From assembly GCF_008386395.1 (NCBI RefSeq), contig NZ_CP043761.1, positions 1,240,001-1,304,000 on the forward strand: a stretch of 64,000 nucleotides of DNA. Direction: 5' to 3'. Origin of the DNA: Paenibacillus sp. 37 (GTDB lineage Bacteria > Bacillota > Bacilli > Paenibacillales > Paenibacillaceae). The notes beneath the pieces were generated by a model. The model did no database searches, had not been told where the DNA came from, and was given only the letters and a program-made list of their open reading frames with translations. This document shows positions 1 through 8,543 of this stretch, piece after piece; the stretch's first letter is position 1; every line of letters begins with the position of its first letter. A program made the position numbers and the translations under genes.

Positions 1-2
1 CG

Positions 3-1805
3 TGGGCCAATCGTGAGCCAATTCGTGAACCGCAGCCTTACCCGGAGAACAAACGTGTCGCTTCGCTCTGGAGGCAAATGTATATTGACTGTCAGGAAGT
101 GTTATATGCGATTCGTCATCTGAGTATCGCTGGACGGGTGCTTCGAGACGAACGGCTGCTTGAAGCGGCGAAAATCTGGCTGTTGCATGTGGCGGCTTGG
201 GATACGGAGGGAACGACCTCCCGCGATTATAACGATGAGGCGGCCTTTCGGGTCGCAGCGGCGCTTGCTTGGGGCTATGATTGGTTGCATGATGAGTTGA
301 ACAGTGAAGAGCAAGATGTGGTAAGGCGCAGTTTGCTGCGGCGGACAGAACAGGTAGCCCAGCATGTGATGGTCCGCTCGAAGATTCATCATGTACCCTA
401 TGACAGCCATGCGGTGCGTTCATTGTCCTCAGTACTTGTGCCCTGCTGTATGGCCTTGTTGCATGAGGAGCAGCAGGCTGCAGAGTGGCTGGATTATGCA
501 ATCGATTATTATGCCTGTCTGTATTCCCCTTGGGGTGGCAGTGATGGGGGATGGGCCGAAGGCCCGATGTATTGGACAACAGGCATGGCCTATGTGACCG
601 AAGCGATGAATCTGCTGCGAAACTATGCGGGTATCGACTTCTTCCGTCGACCATTCTTCCAGCGTACCGGGGATTTTCCGTTCTACGTCTACCCGCCTGA
701 TGCACGGCGCGCCAGCTTTGGAGATCAGTCTACGCTGGGTGATCCGGTAAATTTGAAAACAGGCTATCTTGTGCGCCAACTGGCAGGTGTTACAGGCAAC
801 CGCTGGTACCAGTGGTACTTTGAGCGTGTACGCCAATCCGATCCGGGGACAGAGGGAGCCTTTTATAACTACGGCTGGTGGGACTTTAACTTTGACGACT
901 TAGTTTACCGCCACGATTATCCGCAGGTGGAGGAAGCATTGCCAGTGGATATCGAGCCGCTTAAGTGGTTCCGGGATGTGGGCTGGGTAGCGATGCATCA
1001 CCGGATGGACGATCCGGATGAGCATGTCATGTTGCTGCTCAAGTCGAGCCGTTACGGCTCTATCAGCCACAGTCATGCGGATCAGAACAGCTTTACCCTG
1101 CATGCATTCGGTGAGCCGCTTGCGGCGGATACGGGCTATTATATCGCGCATGGAAGTTCCTTTCACCGGGAATGGCGCAGGCAGACACGTTCCAAAAACA
1201 ACCTGCTGATTGGCGGAGCAGGTCAGTATGCCGAGAACAACAAGGTACTGAATATGGCGGCAACCGGGAAGATCGAAGATGCCTATTGGCGGGATGGCGA
1301 TGGCTATGTGCGCGCATTGGCGACCGATGCCTATGCCAGCACCGTACCCCATGTGAAGCGTGTTGTACGGGAGATACATTTTCTGCAATCCTCCTACTTC
1401 GTCATTGTGGACCACATTGATCTGGAGAAGCCGGACAGCGTTCAATGGCTGTTCCATGCACTACACCCGCTACAGCTGAAAGGGCAGAGTTTCCGTCTGA
1501 ACGGGAATAAGGCGGGGCTTGAGGGAACATTTGTATATGCTTCCTCCGGTGAGCTGTCGCTCAGCCAGACAGATCAATTTGCAGAGGTGGACCCCTCAGA
1601 GTACGAAGGGCTGGATAGGCATTATCATCTAAGCGCGGAAACGCGGCCTGCCACAAGTCATACCATTGTAACGCTGCTTGTGCCGTATAAGATCGATGAG
1701 CCCAAGTATGTCCCTTATTTCATCGATGACCAGGATCACGGCATTCATCTTTATTTTACCGACAATGGTGTAACAAAGAAGATCGAGGTATCCAAGACGT
1801 ACTAG
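3..1805 (+). CDS. Heparinase II/III-family polysaccharide lyase, 5' end missing
   Basis: The frame stays open to the left window edge with family-like protein sequence before the first ATG at 78, so the true start lies outside and 78 is an internal methionine. The visible ~600 residues contain an alpha-helical N-terminal half (toroid type, many Trp/Tyr) and a C-terminal beta-sandwich part. The segment SHSHADQNSF (near 1062-1092), followed by GEPLAADTGYY, is typical of heparinase II/III-like lyases. Such enzymes cleave uronic-acid-containing polysaccharides or their oligomers by beta-elimination. No signal peptide can be judged because the start is missing. The next genes are a sugar-binding lipoprotein and a secreted esterase/lyase, so it probably degrades oligouronides in one utilisation locus. 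The exact substrate (pectin, alginate, glycosaminoglycan) cannot be told. Confidence 0.8.
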   Translation, partial: WANREPIREPQPYPENKRVASLWRQMYIDCQEVLYAIRHLSIAGRVLRDERLLEAAKIWLLHVAAWDTEGTTSRDYNDEAAFRVAAALAWGYDWLHDELNSEEQDVVRRSLLRRTEQVAQHVMVRSKIHHVPYDSHAVRSLSSVLVPCCMALLHEEQQAAEWLDYAIDYYACLYSPWGGSDGGWAEGPMYWTTGMAYVTEAMNLLRNYAGIDFFRRPFFQRTGDFPFYVYPPDARRASFGDQSTLGDPVNLKTGYLVRQLAGVTGNRWYQWYFERVRQSDPGTEGAFYNYGWWDFNFDDLVYRHDYPQVEEALPVDIEPLKWFRDVGWVAMHHRMDDPDEHVMLLLKSSRYGSISHSHADQNSFTLHAFGEPLAADTGYYIAHGSSFHREWRRQTRSKNNLLIGGAGQYAENNKVLNMAATGKIEDAYWRDGDGYVRALATDAYASTVPHVKRVVREIHFLQSSYFVIVDHIDLEKPDSVQWLFHALHPLQLKGQSFRLNGNKAGLEGTFVYASSGELSLSQTDQFAEVDPSEYEGLDRHYHLSAETRPATSHTIVTLLVPYKIDEPKYVPYFIDDQDHGIHLYFTDNGVTKKIEVSKTY

Positions 1806-1996
1806 TTAAGATGAACTGAATATTTACACAAGAACGAAGAGTGCAGAACCCATCAGAAGAAGCGAAGCGTTCGCCTTTATCCCCGGATTTTCCCCTCCGA
1901 AAAGGGAATCGAAAAAATCTGGGGATAACAGCGATCGGAAGAGGGTACTGCAATCGCAGTGGCTGAGTGTAAAGTTTGTACGTTCAATTTATATAG
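1806..1996. repeat. Dispersed hairpin repeat, copy 1
   Basis: First of five related ~190-bp intergenic copies (others at 8233, 22215, 31672, 59873). Ends are inverted (a GATGAAC...TTTACAC left end, a GTGTAAA...GTTCAA right end). The next arm is GAGTGCAGAACC, answered on the right by GGTACTGCAATC. The centre has TTATCCCCGGATTTT answered by AAAATCTGGGGATAA. The element starts directly after the lyase stop codon. It has no coding capacity and could be a mobile MITE-like unit or a structured RNA. Confidence 0.8.
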
Positions 1997-2058
1997 TGCT
2001 ATATGAATGGATGTGGTTGAACGCTGAGTGCTGACCTAAAGAAAACGCAATCTCATCT

Positions 2059-2095
2059 AAAACATCCCCATTGTTGCAGGCGGTGGGGATGTTTT
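2059..2095 (+). terminator. Rho-independent terminator
   Basis: A perfect 12-bp stem, AAAACATCCCCA paired with TGGGGATGTTTT, with a 13-base loop. It lies after the lyase and the repeat and before the binding-protein gene. The A/T flanks allow function in both directions. Confidence 0.8.
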
Positions 2096-2105
2096 ACCAT
2101 CTATA

Positions 2106-2118
2106 TGAAAGCGCTTCA
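2106..2118. promoter_or_regulatory. cre-like palindromic operator
   Basis: TGAAAGCGCTTCA lies 48 bases before the solute-binding protein start. It matches the core of the CcpA cre consensus (AARCGYT) but the 3' end deviates. A LacI-family operator is the alternative reading. Carbon control fits the neighbouring sugar genes. Confidence 0.45.
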
Positions 2119-2165
2119 CCAACGAGTGGTACCTAAATCTAAATCAGGATGAAAAGAGGGGTAGC

Positions 2166-3716
2166 ATGAAAAAGTGGATGGTCACAGGCATGGCGCTAAT
2201 GCTGGCGGCAACCGTCATGGCGGGATGCAGCACTGGAAGCGGGGCGAAATCCGGTGAGAATGGGGGAGACGGCAAGACGAGGTTCTCCATGTCACTGCGA
2301 ACGCTGGCGTATACGTATGTGGAGAAGTCGCCCGACATCAACCAGGATAAATGGGTGAAAAAGCTGGAGGATCTGACCAGTACCGATCTCAAAATTGTCC
2401 TGGTGCCCCATAAGGAATATGAGCAGAAAATGGTCCAGATGTTTGCCACCAATGATATTCCTGATGTGGTGCAGGGTGATGGCGGCGTCAACGGCAAGGA
2501 GATGGCCGGCTCGGTCGAAGCTGGAGTATTTCAGCCGCTGGATGAGTTGTTGCAGCAGTATGGGCAAGATTTGCTGAAAGCCGTGCCGAAGGAAGCCTGG
2601 GACCAGGTTACCCATGACGGCCAGATCTATGCCATCCCCGAATATTTATCCAATCCCTCACGCCGGGCAACCTGGATTCGCAAGGATCTGCTGGATCAAA
2701 CCGGATTGCCGGTGCCTACCACGGTGGAGGAGACAATGGAAGTGCTGCGCGCCTTTAAAAAGCTTGGCGTGGAGAATCCATATATGGGGCGTGAGGATTT
2801 CAAATATGCGGATACCTTCTTTGGTGCCTATGATGTGCAGCAGTTCCTGTCCATGATGGAGCAGCAGGGTGACCAGATTGTACCCAAGTTCATGGATAAC
2901 GAGAATATGCAGCAAGCCCTGACGGTCTATAAGACGATGTACGAGGAAGGGCTAATTAACAAAGAGTTTGCGACCATCAACTCCACCGTATTCAAAAATA
3001 CGATTCTCTCTGGAAAAGCGGGCATGTGGTCCATGAATGCCAACGAACTGATCCAATGGGAGAAGCAGATTAAAGCGTCGGTTCCCGATGCCAAAATCGA
3101 GATTATCCCTTCTCCTGTCGGCCCGGACGGAAAAGGCGGTTATTATCTGTACGGTCCGGTGACGCGTGCTTACTTTATTAATAAGGATGCGGCTGATCCG
3201 GCTTCCATTATCCGTTTCTTTAACTGGATGGTGTCCGACGAAGCGGAGAAGTTTTTCACGTACGGCACGGAAGGAGAAACCTACACAGATGATAATGGCG
3301 TGATTTCGTACACCGCTCCAACGGATTCCGCTGGCGTGGACGAAGAGCGTTACCGTCAATCCTTCTTATGGTTCGTACAGGACACAACATACAACAAAGG
3401 CTCCCTATCCCTTACTGAAGAAGGCAGAAAGCTGATGAATATTTATGATACGGTTTTAGCCAAAGAAGGTCGGGATGGCATCAACTTTGATCCGCGGTTG
3501 GAGGCCTTTGTACAGAATCCGGAGATTGCTCCCAATTCGGATACACCTCCTCAGGTATTGCTTACTCACATGATCAAGATGGTTTATGGCAAGGAGCCGA
3601 TCTCCGATTGGCCGAAGGTAGTTGAGGAATGGAAATCCAAAGGTGGAGATCAAGCCATCAAGGAAGCCACAGAGAAGTTCAAGAACGGTGAAGGCGTGTC
3701 GGCACCGCGTCGCTAG
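2166..3716 (+). CDS. Extracellular solute-binding lipoprotein of a sugar ABC importer
   Basis: 516 aa. A short basic start, hydrophobic segment and lipobox VMAGC place the lipid-modified cysteine at residue 21, so the protein is anchored on the outer face of the membrane. The length (~500 aa) and internal features (aromatic-rich, DGQIYAIPEY, and a later YYLYGPVTRAYFIN stretch) fit the large family-1 solute-binding proteins that Paenibacillus uses for oligosaccharides (LipO/LplA-like). The ATG at 2166 follows AAAGAGGGGTAGC. It should deliver oligosaccharides from the neighbouring lyases to a permease pair. No permease gene lies downstream, so the permeases are probably left of the window or elsewhere. 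The ligand is inferred only from context. Confidence 0.85.
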   Translation: MKKWMVTGMALMLAATVMAGCSTGSGAKSGENGGDGKTRFSMSLRTLAYTYVEKSPDINQDKWVKKLEDLTSTDLKIVLVPHKEYEQKMVQMFATNDIPDVVQGDGGVNGKEMAGSVEAGVFQPLDELLQQYGQDLLKAVPKEAWDQVTHDGQIYAIPEYLSNPSRRATWIRKDLLDQTGLPVPTTVEETMEVLRAFKKLGVENPYMGREDFKYADTFFGAYDVQQFLSMMEQQGDQIVPKFMDNENMQQALTVYKTMYEEGLINKEFATINSTVFKNTILSGKAGMWSMNANELIQWEKQIKASVPDAKIEIIPSPVGPDGKGGYYLYGPVTRAYFINKDAADPASIIRFFNWMVSDEAEKFFTYGTEGETYTDDNGVISYTAPTDSAGVDEERYRQSFLWFVQDTTYNKGSLSLTEEGRKLMNIYDTVLAKEGRDGINFDPRLEAFVQNPEIAPNSDTPPQVLLTHMIKMVYGKEPISDWPKVVEEWKSKGGDQAIKEATEKFKNGEGVSAPRR

Positions 3717-3871
3717 AATTGTGCGGTATAAGCAATGATTACCATGAACAATAGGATGTCCTGCTCACCGTGCGGAAGAAACAAGTCAACAAGAAGCAGC
3801 AGCTCTGGAGAACGGACAGATCGCAAAGGTATAACGTCAGAAGATTGGACTACCGTGCGGAGGGGATACAA

Positions 3872-6800
3872 GTGAATAAATTGTTCAAAACGTGGAAAAA
3901 GCGCGTTGTCCTTGTTGCCATGTCTATGATTCTCATTAACGGCACCATCGTTCCCGTGCATGAAGTTCGGGCGATGGAAGATGCTGTTCCTAGCTCTATT
4001 CTCAAACCTACACAGGAAGAAAGAGAAAATCACCCGGAACCGGAGGGCCCGGAGCTGGAGATTTACGCGGAAAACTTTGATGACCCGGATAATTTTGGCT
4101 CTACAGGCGGAATTGCATTGAGAGCTCCCTGGCTCCAGGAAGGGGGAGGAGGAAGCAAGGCCAAGACGTCATCTTCCACAACTGCTCCCTCGCTGCCCAA
4201 TATGATCAAGATGGACGGAACCGATGCGCTTGCACTGCCTCTAAACTTGACTGGATACGGAAATATACGGCTGAGCTACTACACGCGTGCTTCCTCCTAT
4301 ATAAGTGGAAGTGTGATTATCGAATGGTCGAAGGACGATGGCGCATCATGGACGACGCTGGAGACGTTCGAACTTCCCCCAGGCACTCCAGACATGAAGA
4401 ACAAGGAAGGCAATACGCTAAAAAGCTGGACGCTGGGTTCGGAAGCGAACAATAATAGCACGGTTAAAATTAGATTTCGGACAGGAGATGCCATGCAGGC
4501 CAACATGTATATCGACAATGTTGCCATTTACGGTCAGGCTATTCCCGGAATAACGCCTGCCCCCTCCCCAGTGCCGCCTGGAGAAGGGAATACTGAATTT
4601 ACGCCACCCCAAGGAGTGACTTTGTACGAGGATGTGGAGATCGGCATGGCTGGTGGGCGGGCGATGTATTCATCCATTGCCGTTCCCGAGACAGCGGCAG
4701 CTGAACCGATGCCAGTCATGGTCTATATCCATGGAGGTGGATGGAATCACGGGGACCGGAAGCAGGCACTGAACTCCATATGCAATTATGTACTCAAACG
4801 TGGTTACATCGGTGTATCTCTGGACTACCGGCTGACACCGGAGGCGCCTTTCCCTGCCCAGATTCAGGATGTCAAACTTGCTATCCGATATTTGCGGGCC
4901 CATGCCGCCCAGTACAATCTGGACCCAAGTCGTATCGGCGTCTGGGGATCATCTGCGGGCGGTCACCTGGCCGCATTACTCGGGACCACGGGGGACTTGG
5001 TCGCTGGTGATCCCGTCGTGCTTGATACAGGAGTCACGGCAGAGGTACCAGATCTCGAAGGTTCTGGCGGATGGCCTGAATATTCCGACAAAGTGCAGGC
5101 GGTTGCCGACTGGTACGGACCCGCTGATTTTACGACGACATTTGCCAATAATTATAGCTCGGTCACGGCTCTGCTTGGCGGTCATCGCGCATTGGATGTA
5201 CCGGAACAGGCCAGACTTGCCATGCCGGGCTCCTATGCTTCACCGGATGATCCACCGTTCTGGATACGGCACGGTGATGCTGACGGTACCATTCCCTATA
5301 CCGACAGTGTTACCTTCGCGGGACAGCTTCAATCTGCGGGTGTGCCGATTGTGGATATGAAAGTCGTACCCGGTCAGGGACATGGATTTACAGGGGCGGC
5401 TTCCGAGACTGCGAATGCAGAGGCATGGGCCTTCCTGGATGAACATGTGAAGAACCGGATCGTTACGGAGCCAATAATTTTCAAAAGCAATCCCGAAAAC
5501 ACTTCGCCTGGAGATGAAGAAGTGGATGAAGAAAAACCGTTGATTGAAAAGGTCATCGCCAGTAAGCTGCCAAGCGACGATGCGGCGATTGACAGCAGCA
5601 AGCCTGACCTGAATTTCAATCAGGCCACGGGCTCCAGCACCGGATTACTAAGCATCTCTTCCACTTCATCGACCAAGAAATATGTGTACTTCAAATTTGA
5701 TATGACTGGAAATGAGCCGGAAGGAGATCGGTATCGATTGCGGATTGCCGCCAAGAAAGGCACATCAAATATCGATACCAAGTTGTCTCTGTACGGTTTG
5801 AATGAAACAGACTGGAGCGAATCATCGTTAACCTGGTCGAATGCTCCGGTCCAAAGTCTGAGCGAAGGTTCATTGCTGGGCACTTTCCAGGTTACGGCAG
5901 ATCGGAATGGAAGCCCGGCCGTCTATGAAGTGGATGTAACCGATGTTGTGAAGAGTCGTCCAGATGCGGGGCAGGTTGCATTTTTGCTTGCGGATGCGGA
6001 ATCAACGGGTGTTTCCGTGAACGTATACACCAAGGAAGCGAACGGAACGAGCAATCCGCGTCCACAGTTAGCAGTCATCTCACTGATTGAAGATGGAAGT
6101 GACACACAGCCACCCGAATGGGAGCAGGGGGCTGAGCTTGAGATTCGCAACTGGGGGACGGATTTTGCGGAACTGAGATGGCCAGCGGCCAGCGATGATA
6201 CGGCTGTATCTGCCTATCGGATCTATCGGGATGGAGTTTTGCTGGCTGAACAAGATAAACAATCAGCTCGTGACAGCGAACTTACAAGTGGAACATCGTA
6301 CACGTTTCAAGTGAGGGCAATTGATGAGGCCGGGAATATCAGCAGTCCTTTATTAACCGATATGATCACCCTTGCGGTTCCGGTATCGTCCCTGCCTGTG
6401 GCTTCCGTCACGGCAAGTGGCAGCGACGGCAACCTGGCGACCAATACTCTCGACAATAACAGCTATACACGCTGGTCTGTTGCCGGAGAGGGGCAATGGA
6501 TTACATTTGATCTGGGGCAGACGCAGACAGTGGGTTATGTTGGGATTGGTTTTTACAAAGGGGATGTCCGAAAGACCTTTTTTGAGATGGAATCGTCTGT
6601 TGACGGTGAGCAGTGGACCCAGGTATTCAACGGCGAAAGCAGTGGGGATACAACCGAAATGCAGGCATTTGATATCCCAGACACTTCTGTACGTTATGTA
6701 CGGATCACCGGGCATGGCAATTCCGATGCAAGTATTTACACAAGTCTGACCGATGTGCATCTGTATGCCCCTTTTGCAGGGGGACGGACACCTGTGGCTC

Positions 6801-8203
6801 TGATCCCATACATCGTTCCACAACCACCTGAAGGGACGATGCCCTTTATCGCCCCAGGTCTGACGGAAACAGATGGCACACCACATGTTGTCCATGCTCC
6901 ACATGCCGTGACCGGACGTACAATTGATGTACGCGAATATGGAGCAGATCCTGCCGACAACACGAGTGATGACCGACCAGCAATACAGGCCGCCATTGAT
7001 GAGGCTAACGAGGGTGATGAAGTGTTCTTACCCAATGGAGTGTACAATTTGTTATCCGGGCCGGATGGAACCACCAACCTGATACTCAAATCCGGGGTGA
7101 ATCTGAGAGGGGAGAGCCGTGAAGAAACCGTGCTCCTGACTTCGCTGGATCAGGTGACGAGCAGTGCCGTTCTGAAGGCATCGGCTCAGCACAGCATTCT
7201 CGTATCCAACATGACCCTAACTTCGTCCTGGTCCGGCAGCTACACGACTGATCATCAATCCAATAATCCCTCCGCAGGGGGGCCGGATAGTCTGATTCAT
7301 ATTGCCAATTATGGCGAGGTACCATCGTATGACATTACGATTGACGGCGTAATTGTGGAAAAGTTCAAACGAATGGCTATCCGAATTGAGCACAGCCGCG
7401 ATGTTGTTGTGAAGCATGCAACCTTCCGCAATGCAACAGATCTGGGCCCTGGAGGTTCAGGTTACGGAATTTCGATTCAGGGAACGGCCAAGACCGATCG
7501 ACGCGGCTTTGACAATGATACGTTATGGAATGTGGTGGAGGACAGTACATTTGAAGGTCCTTATCTCAGACATGGAGCACTGATTCAGTTTGTGGCTCAC
7601 AATAACGTGTTACGCGGCAATACATTTAATGGAACCAAGCTGGATGCCATCGATCTTCATGGTGAACTTGAGTATTTAAATGAAATCTCCGGCAATGTCA
7701 TTATGGATGTGCTGACAGGTGCAGGGATTGGGCTTGGCAATACAGGGGGTTCAGCGCCCAGCAACCACAGCAAGTCTGGCAATGGGAACTACATTCATGA
7801 CAACACAATCAAGAACAGTCGAATCGGTATTTCGGTGATGATGGGTACCCCCGATACTCTAATTGAGGATAATCTCATCGAGAATACAACCACGATTGCA
7901 GATGCGGCTGGAATCAAAGTATTGAATGGACCGGGTACGGTGATTCGAGGCAATGTGATTCGTAACAATACTGCCAGTGGATACTGGGGCGTACGGCTTG
8001 AGCGCGACAAAGGCGATGCTGGAGCTGGCAATATTGGCGAAGGGAATCCCGAGAATGTGTTGATTGAAAATAACCGAATCGAAGGGAATGCGAATGGAAT
8101 CGGACTGTTTGCCGGAGTCGGTATTCTGCTAAAGGCTAACATTCTAAACAATGTGAATGAGGACTACTACCAAGCAGAAGGAGTGACCGTTATCGAATTA
8201 TAA
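3872..8203 (+). CDS. Secreted multidomain carbohydrate esterase / beta-helix polysaccharide lyase
   Basis: The frame opens at 3770 (GTG), but the start supported by a ribosome site (GCGGAGGGG, six bases before) is GTG 3872, giving 1443 aa that begin with a basic stretch and a hydrophobic export signal. Approximate domains: beta-sandwich 60-223; alpha/beta-hydrolase esterase 260-525 with oxyanion HGGGW (~287), nucleophile GSSAGG (~358), Asp in DADGT (~467) and His in GQGHGF (~503); a DNRLRE-type carbohydrate module 558-740; fibronectin III 745-840; F5/8-type C (CBM32-like) 840-966; and a right-handed parallel beta-helix 1015-1443 opening with DVREYGADP, as in pectate-lyase/polygalacturonase-like proteins. 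It probably deacetylates (or demethylates) and cleaves the same polysaccharide outside the cell. It shares the locus with the heparinase-like lyase and the sugar-binding lipoprotein. Substrate and lyase-versus-hydrolase chemistry are not settled. Confidence 0.85.
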   Translation: MNKLFKTWKKRVVLVAMSMILINGTIVPVHEVRAMEDAVPSSILKPTQEERENHPEPEGPELEIYAENFDDPDNFGSTGGIALRAPWLQEGGGGSKAKTSSSTTAPSLPNMIKMDGTDALALPLNLTGYGNIRLSYYTRASSYISGSVIIEWSKDDGASWTTLETFELPPGTPDMKNKEGNTLKSWTLGSEANNNSTVKIRFRTGDAMQANMYIDNVAIYGQAIPGITPAPSPVPPGEGNTEFTPPQGVTLYEDVEIGMAGGRAMYSSIAVPETAAAEPMPVMVYIHGGGWNHGDRKQALNSICNYVLKRGYIGVSLDYRLTPEAPFPAQIQDVKLAIRYLRAHAAQYNLDPSRIGVWGSSAGGHLAALLGTTGDLVAGDPVVLDTGVTAEVPDLEGSGGWPEYSDKVQAVADWYGPADFTTTFANNYSSVTALLGGHRALDVPEQARLAMPGSYASPDDPPFWIRHGDADGTIPYTDSVTFAGQLQSAGVPIVDMKVVPGQGHGFTGAASETANAEAWAFLDEHVKNRIVTEPIIFKSNPENTSPGDEEVDEEKPLIEKVIASKLPSDDAAIDSSKPDLNFNQATGSSTGLLSISSTSSTKKYVYFKFDMTGNEPEGDRYRLRIAAKKGTSNIDTKLSLYGLNETDWSESSLTWSNAPVQSLSEGSLLGTFQVTADRNGSPAVYEVDVTDVVKSRPDAGQVAFLLADAESTGVSVNVYTKEANGTSNPRPQLAVISLIEDGSDTQPPEWEQGAELEIRNWGTDFAELRWPAASDDTAVSAYRIYRDGVLLAEQDKQSARDSELTSGTSYTFQVRAIDEAGNISSPLLTDMITLAVPVSSLPVASVTASGSDGNLATNTLDNNSYTRWSVAGEGQWITFDLGQTQTVGYVGIGFYKGDVRKTFFEMESSVDGEQWTQVFNGESSGDTTEMQAFDIPDTSVRYVRITGHGNSDASIYTSLTDVHLYAPFAGGRTPVALIPYIVPQPPEGTMPFIAPGLTETDGTPHVVHAPHAVTGRTIDVREYGADPADNTSDDRPAIQAAIDEANEGDEVFLPNGVYNLLSGPDGTTNLILKSGVNLRGESREETVLLTSLDQVTSSAVLKASAQHSILVSNMTLTSSWSGSYTTDHQSNNPSAGGPDSLIHIANYGEVPSYDITIDGVIVEKFKRMAIRIEHSRDVVVKHATFRNATDLGPGGSGYGISIQGTAKTDRRGFDNDTLWNVVEDSTFEGPYLRHGALIQFVAHNNVLRGNTFNGTKLDAIDLHGELEYLNEISGNVIMDVLTGAGIGLGNTGGSAPSNHSKSGNGNYIHDNTIKNSRIGISVMMGTPDTLIEDNLIENTTTIADAAGIKVLNGPGTVIRGNVIRNNTASGYWGVRLERDKGDAGAGNIGEGNPENVLIENNRIEGNANGIGLFAGVGILLKANILNNVNEDYYQAEGVTVIEL

Positions 8204-8232
8204 AGGATCAGAATAAGTAGCCTGGCAGGTAT

Positions 8233-8427
8233 CTATATAAGTTGAAGCTCAATTTTACACCTAAACGGAGAGTGCAGAACCAATTTGAAGAAGCGTAGCG
8301 TTCGCCTTTATCTCCGGATTTTCCCCTTAAACAAAGGGAATGATGAAAATCTGGGGATAAGAGCGATCGGAAAATGGTACTGCAATCGGAGTGATAAGGT
8401 GTAACATTTATAGTTCAACTTATGTAG
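8233..8427. repeat. Dispersed hairpin repeat, copy 2
   Basis: Same family as copy 1. Its ends are the clearest inverted pair: AAGTTGAAGCTCAATTTTAC on the left and GTGTAA...TAGTTCAACTT on the right. The outer arm GAGTGCAGAACC and right arm GGTACTGCAATC are as in copy 1. The loop region reads CCCCTTAAACAAAGGG. It lies between the esterase/lyase gene and the CotH-like gene. Confidence 0.8.
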
Positions 8428-8445
8428 CCTGATGGGCTACTTTTT
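8424..8445 (+). terminator. Short rho-independent terminator
   Basis: GTAGCC pairs with GGCTAC, followed by five T, abutting the right end of repeat copy 2. It probably ends the esterase/lyase transcript. Confidence 0.55.
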
Positions 8446-8543
8446 GTTGTGGTCGTTATTTAAGATTCACTAAAGGTTCGTCCCCTACCATGGTTACATA
8501 AGCCTCAGTTGCTTAATAGAAACCAAGAGGGAGGATTCATCAT

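Noticed and set aside
1753..1953. Minus-strand frame across the first dispersed repeat
   Set aside because: It is made largely of the repeat, and comparable frames are not kept in the other copies.
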